Assembly: GCF_905475345.1 (NCBI RefSeq)
Contig: NC_066594.1
Coordinates: 4,635,501 to 4,699,500, forward strand
DNA: 64,000 bases
Direction of reading: 5' to 3'
Source of the DNA: Vespula vulgaris
Taxonomy: Eukaryota; Arthropoda; Insecta; Hymenoptera; Vespidae
The notes under the pieces are model-generated. The model was not told the DNA's origin. It ran no database searches and worked only from the letters and a program-made list of their open reading frames with translations. Made by a program: the position numbers and the translations under genes. Numbering within the stretch: position 1 is the first letter of the stretch; each line of letters opens with the position of its first letter. Below, one piece after another: positions 12,421 to 25,700 of the stretch.

Positions 12421-14639
12421 CGCCTCATAGTTTCATTGCATTATGAATATCACTTTAACTATAGCAAACCCTTTCAGCTTTGTTTTATGCCTTTCCGTGG
12501 TCGTTAGTATTCGTTAATTTTCGTGTCTTTCTATTTACATACATTAATGTGTCCTCTTTACCAATATGAAATCTATGAGTACGTTCGTCTATCGTAAAAG
12601 TGCATCAAAAAGATAACATGTACATAAATATATTTAAATAAATGTATTCATTTAAAATAATACTCGTTCCGGGATATTCCATTAAAATTCAATCTAACTA
12701 ACAAAAATGGCTGATATAGTATCCTTTTTACTTTAATCAACGTTAATTTGTAATGTTGTGTATAAAAATAAACCATAAGTAGTAATGAGTAAATTAGGAA
12801 CAGTCGAATTTAATGTGTCATCGTGTGTACAAGTGCATTTGAAAGACATGTAGAACGAATCAGGTGGTAATGAGATCAAGGAAAGAAAGAACCGACAGAA
12901 GCTTTTCGTCTGATACGAAGAATAAAGCGCAAATCGAGGTAAAAGATGAAGGTTATGTTCCGCCTCGGTTAAATCCTGTTACTTAGCGAGATTGAACGGG
13001 TGAAATGGGTCTCCTTCGTGCTTCCTACTCGCAGAATCTTCCAAATGTACATCGGATATTCGTTTCCCTCGCGTATAACAGACAGATCGGAAACATAAAG
13101 AAAGAATCGCTATTGCAATGGGCCTAAGCTGAAGGGATAAAAATAAATAAGGGAATGTTTCAGTCAGCTACAAATTGTGTTTATTAGAGAACATTCAAGT
13201 TATATATAAAAAGCTTTTCAGAAAAGGTATTCATTCATATATAATATAATGCATCTGTATTCGATAAAAATTTCTATATCTAACGGTACATAAAATAATT
13301 ATAACGAAACGTAATTTTATTGAATTGAAAGAGGAAGAATCGTTCTAGGTAAGCTTGTATGAAAGCAAAAGGAACGTATTATTCGTGGTAGTGCATTAAA
13401 AACATCGACATAACCACGAGCGATGGTACGTCATGAAACATCGTTGGGTCAAGTTATGATCGTGTTATCGGCGTCGAGGGAACTCATGACTCTCCTCTGG
13501 TGATCAAAATCTCCTGGACACTCGTATAACATGTAATTAGGGAGCACGAAGCGTATCAGGCATAGGTACATAGGAACAAGAAATAGAACGGTATAGAGAT
13601 AGCCCTCGGTCAGTAAACTGGCCTTGATTCTATAGAAGGATAACAACGAGAATGACGGAGATGGCAAGAACGAAGGTTACACCCGTACAACGGAAAATCC
13701 TAGATTTCCCGATGGACTTCTCGAGGAAACGAGAACACCTACAAGTTCCTTCCGAGACGCTCTTCCTCTTCATCGTTCAAGCATTCTCCGATTCAATATC
13801 ACGATTCAATTTCGGCTTTGGCCTAAGGAAGGAGACCTCTATTCTCTTCTATTTCGACGCTTCTAACTTCGTCTTAAATAGTTTTCCTTGAACTAATAGC
13901 ATTGTCTCATTTCTGAACTCCTACCTCTATCGAAAACTTTCACTTCGACGAAGTTATGCACATAGATATACATGTATAAGTATATGAATATGTACGCATT
14001 TTACAAGTCAAAAGATATCGAGACGGATGAACTTGCAATAAAGAAGCTCTGAGATATAATATATTTACTAATGTATGATGAAGATTATTCGATCTACCGC
14101 TGGAGAAAATTCTTTTCGTTTTTGTGAAATAATTAACATTAAGGCGACCAAATATATTCCTATGTTCCTTTCGATTCAAAGATACGCTCGCTCAAAACGT
14201 CAAACGAATAGGATGATGAAAAATGTATAAAAGACGAGGAGGAGTGGGAGGTGCTCGTATATTCCGTTTGCTTCCAAAACTTCTGCTTCTACGATAACTC
14301 GCAAAATAAATTAGCAATGATATGTTCTCTTTCTCTCTTCTCTTTCTCTCTCTTTTTGCCTCTCTTTTTTCCTTGATTTCAAGCCATTTTCTCACTAAAG
14401 AGGCAAAACTTTCGAGCCGATATTCCCGATTCGAATGGATTCCGCGTAAGTAACCTCTCTCCGTACTGGCCCGATAGCCTTGAGCATTGGTAGAAGACTA
14501 ATTGGATCGTGCTAGTCTTGGTTCCTCCAAGTTCTAATCAATTTATGAATGCGGCGGCCTGACACGAGATTGCACTATGTGCCTCCAGCTCACAAGCAGG
14601 CTGCGTCTGTTTCTCAAACTTTTCGTCACCATCGACGTT

Positions 14640-14718
14640 TGCACTTTCTCCCTCAGTATCTCTATTTCTTTCTCTCTCGCTCTTTCTCTTTCTCTCTCTC
14701 TCCTTCTCTCTCCTCGTT
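14640..14718. repeat. Pyrimidine-rich CT/CTT low-complexity tract
   Basis: An imperfect run of CTCT and TTTCTC units interrupted by CGCTC and CCTTC. A related imperfect CT tract lies at 14326-14372. Both are low-complexity sequence. Confidence 0.8.
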
Positions 14719-15691
14719 ACTCTTTTTAAAAGTTTAACATTGAATTTAATACATCTTTATACGATGAAGCAAACTTTTTACTTTGCAAATATTTTATTAT
14801 GTTTGATGGGATATTGTGAAACATGTGAAATATGTATGTATGTACCTCAGACAAAAATCGAAGCAGAACGTCACTCATATAACGCTTCGCCGAAGCGCAT
14901 CATAGGCTATGGGCAACCAAACAACCAGAAGTCACCCTTCGTCGATTCTTTTACCCACCCTGAAGCTACTTCGTGCGAATTCGTTGTATCGACCGGTTTT
15001 CCTTCTCGTTCGTTTAACGATTCTTATCATGAATGCGTCTACCTCTTGCCTCGCTTATTTCTTCAAAATCAGCGATAACGTAAATGCGAATACGATAAGA
15101 ATATTTAAGCGATTATCGTTCTGGAGATAAAAAAAGGAATGAAATTTGAAAAGACGTAGGTATTACATTCATGAATGAAGTTTTGGTAATTTTGAGGGAA
15201 AAGATTTCTGAGAAAAGATTCAACAGCTGGGTAAAAGTTTATAGAAGCAGCGCATTACCACGAACTAACTTTCTGCAAATTAAATTCTACTCATTGCACT
15301 ATTCATACGAAAGAAGTAAAAACTGAAAGAATGCAAAAAGATATGCGCGTTGGAATACGTACGAGATATTATTTTAAATACCAAGGATTATACAGGATTT
15401 TCTATTTTAATTTTGCAGCATATGGTGTATTTGTATTATTTTACTTGTTTTTTTGTTTAAGGTTATTCTCTTTCGTAAGATCTATTGTGCATTTTAAAAA
15501 TATTATTCTGCGATCATCTGATGAATTGGTAAGGCGAAGGGAAGAAGGTAAACAGACGGTATCTTTTGAGTCACCTTGACGATTTTCTTTTCAATATTGT
15601 CTAAGTTTCGTTCAAAAACAACGTCGTAATTCTATCATTTGCAGATACAAGAAATCTCTTGAAAATTTATTTTATTCTACCCTCGCTACGC

Positions 15692-15779
15692 GGGCAAAGT
15701 TACGACAGGAAAGGACCGTTTCATTAACCCGGATTGTTCGCGAACACGTTTAACGCGAACCTAATTCGGATCGTTGCCC
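15692..15779. promoter_or_regulatory. GC-richer segment with nested inverted repeats
   Basis: The inner arms GTTCGCG (15736-15742) and CGCGAAC (15754-15760) are a perfect 7-bp inverted repeat. The left arm also forms the 10-bp palindrome GTTCGCGAAC (15736-15745). The outer arms GGGCAA (15692-15697) and TTGCCC (15774-15779) bracket them. The segment is CpG-rich in an AT-rich setting. It could be a factor-binding dyad or a short structured transcript. No flanking evidence of transcription was seen. Confidence 0.25.
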
Positions 15780-18719
15780 ATAAGATGTAAGAAAACAAAC
15801 ATTTGAAAAGACAGAGAAGAACGGGAAATATCGAGAAGAAATGAGGAAAGTCGAAGTTTCCCTTAGTTCTCCTTCACTGACATAAGATTTATCTCAGAGT
15901 GATCGTAAAACTAGCTCGGATTCCTAATCTCGCGTTCTTAGCACGGACGAACGAAACGTGCTGCACATCTAGCCACGAATCGGCCATCTCTTTTCTCTCT
16001 CTTGCTAACGTGAGATCAGCAAGCGGTACTATATCTTTAACTTTTCTCTATAAAAGTCTAAGTAGCGTTTTAATTAAGTTCACGCAATATCAAATTTAAA
16101 CGTATACGCATACAAAATCGACCCAAATCTTTGTGACTTTTGTAAACTCATTCCTCGTCTTTCTCTCGTCAAAATCATTAATTTAATTATCGATAAGATC
16201 GCCTCGGTCTCACAATACATTCATTTTTATCTTTAGCTTTTTCATTTCTTCTTAAATTATCAAAGTAAGAAATTTCAAATCATTGATATATTCATTAGAA
16301 AAATGTATTAACGCTCTACGGTTGTATTTATTTCATTTCCTTTCATCTATATAAATCATTGTAATAGTCATGAAAGATTTAGCGCTCGAAGATATGACTA
16401 TTAAGTCCAAAAACGTTACCAATGATTCTCTAAATAACCGGATACACGAGAGAACGAGACTTTACGTTTCATAAACGGTTTATATATCGTTACTCTTACG
16501 TGAGGTTATTCAGCGTTGCTCTTATCGTACAGCTACTTTCGCCATCGTTATGATATAAAGTTTCCTTAAGACGGCTTATACTCTTAAAGCGTTAACGTCC
16601 CTAATCTGCGGAATGCTCTAATGGGGTATTATAAAAATATCTCGCGTGTCCCTATCGAACTTGCAACGTCATTGAAGTAATAAGAAAAATCTTAGTCAAT
16701 TTTAAAGAAATAAGCATCGTACGCTAATTAAATGGTAACATAAATAATCCCATTTCACGTTCAATTAGAAAACATTTCCGTAAGAACTTTGTATGATTAA
16801 TTTTCCGTAAGAAAGACATCACCTATCGTTATCGTTAATATAGAAATATAAAGAAACATAACACAACAGACATATTGCTGAAGGAATACGTGTTGAAAAT
16901 CCAATGAATTTTAATTGAGACGTTTTGCGATTTTTCTGCGAAAGAAGACAAGATTTTAAAAAAATGATGTAAAATAGAACGAAAATAAAACAACTTTCCT
17001 CGTTGCGTAAAACGAACCACGAAGCTATATAAATGTTATCGGCCAAGTCGATTCTTTCTCGTTTCCATCGGCATCAATGTTTTGCCTGTAGTTATCAGAA
17101 TCTGTGCGCATGCTTGCGATTCATTTACCAACGTCCATTTAAATTAGTATACTTTTAACTTCGTGATATCTTCTTTGTTTCAAGAAAAATCAGGGCAATG
17201 TGATCGAATAAAAACAAATATTTGCGGATGCTCTTTCATTAATTCAAATCTTCGATCTTTCATATAGTTATCGCCAATTTGTTCTTTCGAGAACTACCTA
17301 TAAGAGAAATGTATAGTCACATAATCGATTCAATAGCAACACAAGTTCTTATTTTCTATTCGTAGAATCGCTTTTGTAAGAAAGACAAAACAAACATTAA
17401 GAATGCCGCTTATACGAAAAAAGGTATAAATTAAGTCTACGAATTCGCTACGTCCTTAACAACTACACTTGAATTTCATGAAAAAGTTCAATACCCTTTC
17501 CGAAACTTTCCATCGAATTTTACGTCGAACGCGGGACCTTCTCGAAGAATTAAACTCCAAACGTTCTTGGAAGGCTTTCGACGTCTGCGAGGAAGGAACA
17601 GAAAAAAAAGAAAAAAAGAAAGCAGAAAGAAGAACCCGTCAGCGCAGCAATATTTTTCCGGTTAGACGGGCGTTCGCGAGTCCGCAAGTTTTTGCATTTC
17701 TTAAGAGGAAGAGTTACTTCTCGCTAATGCTCCGCGGCGGCATACATATTTATTATTTGAGAGTCGAGCCGGAGATTCCTCTGTTGGTCCGTGCTACCTT
17801 CACATTTCCATGCCACGTTTCCTTCTCTTTTCTCCTTTCTCGTTTCTCCTCTCTCCGTTTTTCTCTTTCTCATTTCAACCTCGCTTCAGCTTTCGGAGTT
17901 ACCCTCCCCGAACACTTTTGCTTCCATGGAATCTGAAAATCGTTCTCCTCTTTCCCTCGTCTACCAATCGTCGATAGAAAGGAAAGCGCGCCTTAAACTT
18001 TGACGACTATGTTCCTCCACCAACAGCAAGACAAAGTTTTTCTTGTATTTAACAACGACCACTCAATCGGATGTACAATAAATCTTATGAATTACAAATT
18101 TTATTATTTTTAAGAATAAAGATATAATTGGATATAGAGAGAAGAGTTAAAGAGAATGTTGAAATAATGTTGAAAAGTCGTTGATACATCCGATTGTACT
18201 TATTCTTGGCACAAGAAACATATTTTAAAGCAGCGAATAATTACGTTAAAAACGTAACATTAGCCCTTAAATAACATCGTAACATCTAATTAAGTAAAAT
18301 TCTATGAATGATGAAATTCTTCTGTCTTATTTTATTTATTATCGTAAATAATTTGTTAAAAGCTTAAAGTATTTTCTTCTTGAATCACGAAGCAAGATAA
18401 CGTTTAACTCCGTGTACGCAACTATTCTATAAAACTTTAGAAGATATGGATGATCACGTATTTTCCATATTTTCGGTATGCGATAATACTCCAACGACGT
18501 GGTTTGCTCTTTCCCTGTTACTACTGCAACAAACGAAGGAACTCAAATGATTACGGACGAAAGGAAAAAAAGATTCGAGCATTTCTACTAATTACATATT
18601 ATAATAGAACCGATAAGAATTTCAAATTATGTCGTGGTTAGACGTGCATGCCATTTCTGCAGTGCAATACATTATACATATATGGTAATTCATTTAGCAT
18701 ACTAATTACCTCATATTTA

Positions 18720-18804
18720 CTAAAAAGTTCAAGGCAATTTGCTGAACCTAAAAAAATGATTCAATTTTAAAAAATGTCCGAATATTTCTGTCACTCACTG
18801 TACA
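18720..18804 (-). mobile_element. Probable Tc1/mariner-type terminal inverted repeat fragment
   Basis: Read on the minus strand from 18804, the sequence begins TACAGTGAGTGACAGAAATA and continues into TTCGGACA. A TA dinucleotide directly before CAGTGAGTGAC is the pattern of Tc1-like DNA transposon ends, which insert at TA and often start CAGTG. Only this end is visible. I found neither a matching opposite end nearby nor a transposase frame with a DDE/D-type catalytic layout. It is therefore probably a solo end, a deletion derivative or a MITE remnant. Family assignment is by motif resemblance only. Confidence 0.45.
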
Positions 18805-19895
18805 TATTATTTTTTTTGGTGGAACAGCAATTTTATTTTAAGTGCATAAGTGTTGGCTATACCTCTTTCAAAATCCTCGCCATTTCCACGAAACTTTTCG
18901 ACGCGTTCTGATCGATCAACTTTCGAAGCAGCCGCAATAGCAATCGCGCAACGGAACATTTTAATTACGGCATCACTTCGTCGACGAATCGATCGACAGT
19001 TCGGAAAGGAATTTAATTCCTTTACGCTACATTAAACAACGCGTCTATGATATTTTATGCAAGGAACGTTGAAATAATTGAAAAAGCTTCGTAGTCAGAA
19101 TTTGATATCTATAAATAAATTAATTTGTTTCAATGAAATAGAAAAATTATTTAAATCGAGTATTTTTAGAATCAATCCCTCGAATCCGCATTCTTTTCCG
19201 TTTTCTTTACTTTTTACAAAAATTTAACGCAGTTTTGCGCTATTATTAAACACGTTGCTTGCTTCGTGCAAAATTCAATGATGTACCGAATAACGTTATG
19301 AGCCATATTATGCACGAATTTTGTGCGACGTTGCACTTTAAGCAGTGAAATTCTGTCGAGTCGGGAGTTTTAAAATTAAATGACTATGAACTTGCGAGAT
19401 CTTGATATCGTATGACCGTTTCGCTTGTCATAGCAGTCATAAATTTTGCCATATCATGCATTTAAAATTAAATATTACTTTCGTTTGTCTAGTATTGATG
19501 TTACGAAACGCAAGCTTGAATACTCGTAGAAATTGAAAGAATTATTTCCATCACAATTACTTTCTGCAAATATCTATTATTGTTATATATATTAAAAATA
19601 CCAGAGTAAAATTTAATATTCTACGCATTCCATGATAGATATATCAATTTGAAAATCGAACGAAAACGCTGACTTTGTTATAATTGAATTAAAAGCTCTA
19701 TTGCCTTTGATGTCGAGTCCTTTTTTATTACGTCCAATAATGGAAGTAAATGGAAGGTAGAGACGGAGAGTCTGCGAAGGAAAACATTTACGATGGAAGT
19801 TCTCTAGAGTACGTATATGTAAAGACCAAATTGAAAAAGAAGAAGAAAGCTCGCTGGACATGTGGATTGCATTAATTATTACGAAGAGGAAGAGG

Positions 19896-19897
<2 letters not shown>

Positions 19898-19928
<31 letters not shown>
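19898..19928. repeat. (GA)n microsatellite
   Basis: A perfect GA/AG run of about 30 nt preceded by an impure purine stretch. Confidence 0.95.
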
Positions 19929-19930
<2 letters not shown>

Positions 19931-21518
19931 AATAAAAGGAGAAAAAGAGAAAAGTATGCTTAATTCTGATCTAGTAGCTTTACCGTTCTCTACATTTATT
20001 TCAAAATAATACGCATTTGCGTGGAAAATCTTGTTAGTGCATTCTTTACGATTGGTGATTTCAGCAGTCGATAAGCTACTAGAATTTTTGGACCAAGTCC
20101 ATCGTATAAGGTAAAATTCCAAAGAACGTGACGTTAAATTTACCGAGATTCTTCTTTATTTGGTCCTTCGTTTAATGGCATTTCGATTGAACGTCAACAA
20201 GAATACTTCGTGCCACGAAATTGGATTATCTGCTTACCGAAATCCCTGACCTGAAAAAACCGTTACGGGACCAATATCGAAAGGAAGTTTTGGAGAAGAA
20301 GGAGAAAAGAAAAAAGGGGGTGGTCGGATAGTAAAAGTCTGTCGTCATATTTCCCCATACTCGAAACCCATAAAGGCATCAACGGTGTCTCTCCGACGCG
20401 ATGACTGTAACAAGGGCGCCAAATATACTATCTATATCGACCCTTGCTAACCCTAATCTCGGTTCACTAGATTTTATTCTGTCCAAGTATTAGGGTTAAG
20501 CATTGAATGACTTCGTGAGAGAATGATTCACTTTGTTATTAATAAACTTTCTTATGCATATCAGTAAAAGCAGAATTATTGAAAAAAAAAACACATTCAA
20601 AATAATGTAGATCACGCTTTAGTAAGTACATATTTGTAAAGTAGATATGTACAGGTTTGTTAAATTTAGCGAGATTGGGTAATTGGTAAACGCAAAATTC
20701 GCACTAGGTACGAATTTGTAACCGCATAAGAAGTCGAGCGATCACGATATTGGAGAGAGCGAAATTCGTAAGGAAATGAACCGCTGCGGGCGACATAGTT
20801 CACGTAGGTAACCAAGCTTGATCAATGTCTGCACTGTGGTCGTGCCCTCGTGCATGGCACTTGCACATCACAAATTACCTAATCTCAGGCAATAAATTCT
20901 CACACGTAGAGCGTTCAACGACGTTTACGTCCATTTCTGTTTTATCCCTGAACATTGTTTCTCGTGGTAATACAGTGCATTATACGTTAAATTTCCGTCG
21001 AAACCGATCCTCTTTAATCCGAGATCTTCAAACGATTTTGAGCCTGCTAAATTACGCTCAATTATGTATGAATAGAGCATGCACCGGCAGGTAGCTCGTT
21101 AAGCCTCTTATCAATATTTACTTGGATGCGATTAGGGGCATCACTTCTTCGAGTTATTAATTATTACTTAAGTCCTTCAACTTGATATAAACAACAAAAG
21201 CGTTAGTTAACGTAGCGACTGAATAGAGTACAGCGTTCGTTTCGTCGAAGCTTCAACGTGTTCCAAAAACGAAATGAGCTTCAGGACGCTATCCTAAAGA
21301 TCGGATTAAAAGGATCTCTAAATGAAACGAAATGGAATTAAACGAAACTCTTCGAGTAAAACTCGGATTACCGAAGGTCCAGCTTGCTTCAAAGAAGCGC
21401 CACCCTTTTGTCGTCGAACTGGTGTGCTTATCTCTAGTCTCTTTCTCTCTGTTAGTGTTACTTTTCTACGAGGTAGTTTTCTTTCCTTCGTCAGTTTTAT
21501 AAACGAATAGCCGCGAAC

Positions 21519-21542
21519 CGTTACCTTGGTAGACAGGTAACG
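21519..21542. repeat. Short perfect hairpin
   Basis: CGTTACCT and its exact reverse complement AGGTAACG are separated by 8 nt. A hairpin of this size will occur by chance several times in 64 kb, and there is no poly-T tail or other sign of a functional RNA. Confidence 0.6.
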
Positions 21543-22257
21543 TATGCTATTCGCTGAGATTTATGATCGGACGGTAGATAACCTCGAAAATATCGCGAAA
21601 ACGGCATGCGCGTCCACGTTCGCGTTCGCTCACTTGCGAGCCTAGTATGGGAGGATCGATGCTCGTAAGTCTAATGGGGCGTAAAAGGACCGAAGGGATA
21701 TAGTTGAAGGCGAATGGGTCAACGAGCTGCGAGAGAGTGCCAGAGAGGAAGAGAAACTATACGATGGCGAAACAGGGTGAGAAAATACATCCAGATCGTA
21801 AGAGAAGCCGAGCTCGACCTAATCGAGTAAATCGCTCATGTACTGCCTCGTGAGCTTGTGACTTTTTTTTCCCTATAGACAACCGTGTGCCCGTTCGATT
21901 TATTCGCTCACCAGGAAACCATAGAGCTGATACCTTTTAATCTCTTTCTTTTTTCTATTTTCTTATTTTTTATTTATCGTCACGCGAGTATTCTTTTAAG
22001 CCTGTACTTCGACGATAAAGAAACTTAATTCCTTAATACCTTAATACTTCATTTTTGATAGCCATTGTCTTAGGAAGAGCTTTGCCAACTATACTTCTAG
22101 AATAGTGAAACGGTCAAGCAGATTTATGTTAAAGAAAACTTCTCCATTGATGTTTAATTAGCTACAACAAGAGAAAGTAAACAATTTGTAAAGAAGTATA
22201 AAAAATAACAAGGAAAACGAAAAATAACAGCCACGTGAGTCTACACGCATAGAAACC

Positions 22258-22503
22258 TCAAGTAGAGAATGGAATTGAAACGAATCGTGGAGAGAATCTC
22301 GTACAAAGTACGACGGAACTCGAAACTATTCGACACTGATATATTCCCGATCTGTCTTTGTCAGTCGGATTATCGATATTGAATTTTATAGAGTCTGCAG
22401 CGCGATGAAGTTTTCCTCGGGTAACGAGCATCGAAACCGAACGCCGATCGACGTGACTGGCGTGTCGAAAGTTCGTCCATGTCCCATTCTCATTTACTCT
22501 CAT
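22258..22503 (-). other. Minus-strand open frame with Ig-like C-terminal signature (possible exon or relic)
   Basis: This 81-codon open frame contains the string SGIYQC inside a context of hydrophobic-Ile-x-Asn, Thr, Asp-Lys-Asp, then Ser-Gly-Ile-Tyr-Gln-Cys (about residues 47-63). This resembles the F strand of immunoglobulin domains (Asp-x-Gly-x-Tyr-x-Cys). The canonical Asp two residues before the Gly is missing by one position, and there is no upstream Cys-Trp half in the frame. A CTGCAG that could serve as a splice acceptor lies just before the Ig-like part on the minus strand, but no good GT donor follows. It may be coincidence or a decayed exon. I do not call a gene. Confidence 0.2.
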
Positions 22504-22507
22504 TCTC

Positions 22508-22532
22508 TCTTTCTCTCTCTCTCTCTCTCTCC
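22508..22532. repeat. (CT)n microsatellite
   Basis: A CT dinucleotide run of about 22 nt, extended by an imperfect CCTTCTC tail to about 22548. Confidence 0.92.
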
Positions 22533-22708
22533 TTCTCTTTCTCTACTCGATCAAACGGAGTCAAAAAGAGAGAATAGAAAAAAGAAACAAAAAGTTGATT
22601 CGATGCGAACGCACAGTAGGATGCGCAGACTCGCACGAGAAGAGTCGAAGCAATTTCCCAAGATTTCACATTGCTGTTTTCTGTAATCAAGGAAGGTCAA
22701 AGGGTAAA

Positions 22709-22732
22709 GGAAGAAGAAGAAGAAGAAGAAAA
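22709..22732. repeat. (GAA)n microsatellite
   Basis: About seven GAA/AAG trinucleotide units. The poly-Phe stretch of a minus-strand open frame across this site is a product of the repeat. Confidence 0.92.
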
Positions 22733-25700
22733 GGTAGAACGTCGAGTCAGTCGATCTCGCGTCGACAAAGTTAATAAAAGCGTTTTCACTTCGTAACGAT
22801 AGAAACGTGCGAGATTTCTTCGAGTCCCTAAAAGGCGAAGGACAGTCGATACTCAGTAAACGTCGAAATAGAAGAAGAGAGTAAAGGATGGAGGGTGGAT
22901 GAAAGCAGGAGAGAAGAAACGTCAAGATAAATTTTACGAGACATAGATTATGACCCCGTAAAAATGATAACGACGTTAATTCACTGATGCAACGAACGTT
23001 TCGTCGATAAATCGTAAAGGATTCGAATAGACTTTCACCCTTCCATATGCGTTCGATTCGCTGAATAGATGCGAACGTTATGTAACCTATATTACTAAAC
23101 GAAATATGATTAACGAAGAATAATTAACTCTTCGACTGTATCAACTAATGAATCATTAGAGAGAACGCAAACGAAATAATGGAACATGTTCATTATTTTC
23201 TTATATCGCCAATTATTCGCTAATATTGTTACGTATGTCCGTATCGAATGGAACATTCAATTATTTTACAAAACATTCACGTTAGTTTCATACCAAATTA
23301 TCCTTTCTTCAAATATTCAATTGAACACTTTTGCTGTCAATCGACGTTAAGATTTTCTCCTTGTTTTTATCTCTTTTCTTACTTTTCCTCTTACTTCTTT
23401 TTTTCACTCAAAATGCGAGTCTAACTATCTTACGAAGTTTTAACTCAAATCGATATCTCTCGTTATGCTCTCGAAGGTGAAATGACAAATAATTAGTTTC
23501 ATCAAAGAAGAACTGTTCGAGTTTATTAACGAACCAAAGTCTGGCTTTGCCTTTCGCATCACGAGACGCTCGAGTGAATCTTTTTAAAGAAAATTTCGAC
23601 GTTGAGTTAAATAATGTAACTTTAGATATTAAAGGATATTGAATATATTTTACGATATTTCACGAATTGAAATGAAGATTGCTAGGAAAAATCTTCAAAA
23701 AAAGTTCTCCTTTGGTTCTAAGCTTCTCGAGACATTATTTAAAAACGTTTTCGTAAATTATTCACACCTCGTAACTGTCAAAATTATTCTTGATTTTTCA
23801 TTTTGAATGCAAGATAAAATATATCAGTAACCAATTCAACTTTTTAATGGCATTTACTTTTATTTTTTCATCTAACGAAATCGATAATTAAACGTTTGGA
23901 AAATATCTGGCACTTTAGAAATTTCGCAAAAATTCTTGGGCCATATTATAAATGATAATTGCAGTGCTATTAAACGGAATAATAGACCAGAAAGTGTGTT
24001 AGACGTTGATAGAATACCTAAGCAGTTTTAGAACTAAATGATCAGTTCCCTTGCCAGAAATTTGACAACTTCTCTCACTTCGTGGCCAAATCTTTATTCT
24101 TTTAGGCACCAACGATAATCACTTGTTTGTCATCGTTAGTTATTATCTTTAATCTTAAAATTATTGAAATTTAACGATAACACGTAATTTTTCTTAAACA
24201 AATATTTTTAATAAATACCTCAAAAAGACGTATTCACATTCTTTTGTGAAATATATACAATTGAAGTAAAAATTTGACCATTTTCGAATTTGAACAATGA
24301 TTATTCAAAGTTATTTGTCATTGTTTAACACGTTACTGTTTAACACATTAACTCAACATATACGCCATTCCTTACTGAGGGTTACTACTAACAGACGAAT
24401 GCACGAAGGCGAAATACATATGTATGCATGTAGAGGTATACCCTTTATTGAAATTGAGGAAGGATAGAGACCGATCGAGTTTGACCAAGTGCAAGCAGTG
24501 AACTGTGGATCGTCGAAATTAGTGATCAGATTAAATCGAATCGATGGCACCTCCTGCGAACGGGACGACCTCGTAGCGACCACCCTTATCCGCTTTATTT
24601 CGGCTGAACGACGAGGTTCGCGCGACCAGAGGCAATATGTACTCGACGTACCATCCATTATGCGGGACCATTATTCAAATCTGCGAGCATCGGACTACAA
24701 ATATCATTACTATCTCTTCTCTCTACCTAATGCCGCACCAACAAAATCAATGTTCCATCTCTTTCTACTTCTACTTTTACTCCTTACCTTTCGCCCACGC
24801 ATGGCACGCGATCATCGCTTTAACCGTTTCTTCGCCTCCTTCTTTCCTCCTTTTTCTCATCATCTACTTCTCTTTTTTGTTCTCTTTCTTCTTTCTCTTC
24901 TTTCTCTTCTTCTTCTTCTTTGCGACTTAAAACGTTAATGAGAAACGGAAAAATCAAGTAATCCTCAATCCTAATTCTTTCTTTTCTCTCGAGCCTCATT
25001 AGTTCGCGTGTTACTCAGCAAGCTACGTATCTTCAACCCAACAATCAATTCTCACAGTGCACGCGAAATCCATTCCATCTATGCCACTGTATCGTACATT
25101 TATAAATTCCGGAATAAACGTAAAAGAAAAACCGGATATATTTTCTTTGTTTGATTTAGATACGTTCTTTAAAAAAAAATGATTGCTTTAACAAAAACCA
25201 TCGTTAAAGAACGATCGATAATCTTTTGAAAAGTTTATCCGATATCGTCGATTAAAATCAGAATATTCGTAAAATATTTCTTTGAAACGTTCAACTTACT
25301 AACATGCATAACACAACGTTTCTACTTGCATAACCAACGTTGACTCGCAGTTAAATCGAGAACTCGCAAAAAAAGAATTATACATATACCACAGAAAGGA
25401 CGTAACTTTATATTGTAAAGTACTACTTCATAAAGGAAGTCGAGAGTCAAAGTTATTACCACTTATATTCCTATCTTGCCGCTTACAAAGAAATAATGGA
25501 ATATATGTCTCTTCTGATTGTATAAAACAATCAGCAGATTCAAAGAGATAAGTTTGAATTCGTATTCGTTATTATATTCATTATTAGCGCATTCGATTGT
25601 ACTTCTTAGCATCAAAAGGTCAAAGGTCGTCAAAAGGTTGAATGGAATAAGAAGAGGAAAATTCCCCGAAAAAAGTTGAGATTATCGCTGAACAAGAAAG

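Larger units (their letters stand above)
10870..18710. other. Non-coding stretch, mixed composition
   Basis: Nearly 8 kb without a gene I can support. Composition alternates between AT-rich stretches and GC-richer islands. At 10960-11130 a more balanced segment carries a 68-codon minus-strand frame with a hydrophobic middle. At 12060-12420 a GC-richer block includes CCGCGGCGG plus TAAT-type sequences near 12185-12205. At 14400-14640 the sequence is mixed and CpG-containing. At 15690-15790 there are nested inverted repeats. At 17469-17936 a TTG-initiated 155-codon frame is Lys/Arg/Glu- then Phe/Ser-rich. None of these has a recognisable domain. The islands are candidate regulatory DNA. Confidence 0.5.
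18805..22507. other. Non-coding stretch
   Basis: No gene recognised. A (GA)n run lies at 19898-19928. A 10-bp inverted repeat occurs at 20448-20457 and 20489-20498 (TAACCCTAAT / ATTAGGGTTA). An 8-bp hairpin occurs at 21519-21542 (CGTTACCT / AGGTAACG, 8-nt loop). A GC-richer region lies at about 21580-21800. The 169-codon minus-strand frame at 19613-20122 runs through the GA repeat and has no domain. The segment around 22258-22503 is treated separately. Confidence 0.55.

Noticed and set aside
17469..17936. 155-codon plus-strand open frame
   Set aside because: TTG start, low-complexity Lys/Arg/Glu and then Ser/Phe composition from purine and pyrimidine tracts, no domain.
19613..20122. 169-codon minus-strand open frame, the longest in the window
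   Set aside because: It crosses a GA repeat (Ser-Leu run), lacks any domain or codon bias, and does not begin with ATG in a good context.
20448..20498. TAACCCTAAT and ATTAGGGTTA, telomere-like units in inverted orientation
   Set aside because: Only one unit on each side. The usual insect telomere repeat is TTAGG, not TTAGGG. A 10-bp inverted repeat is expected by chance in 64 kb.
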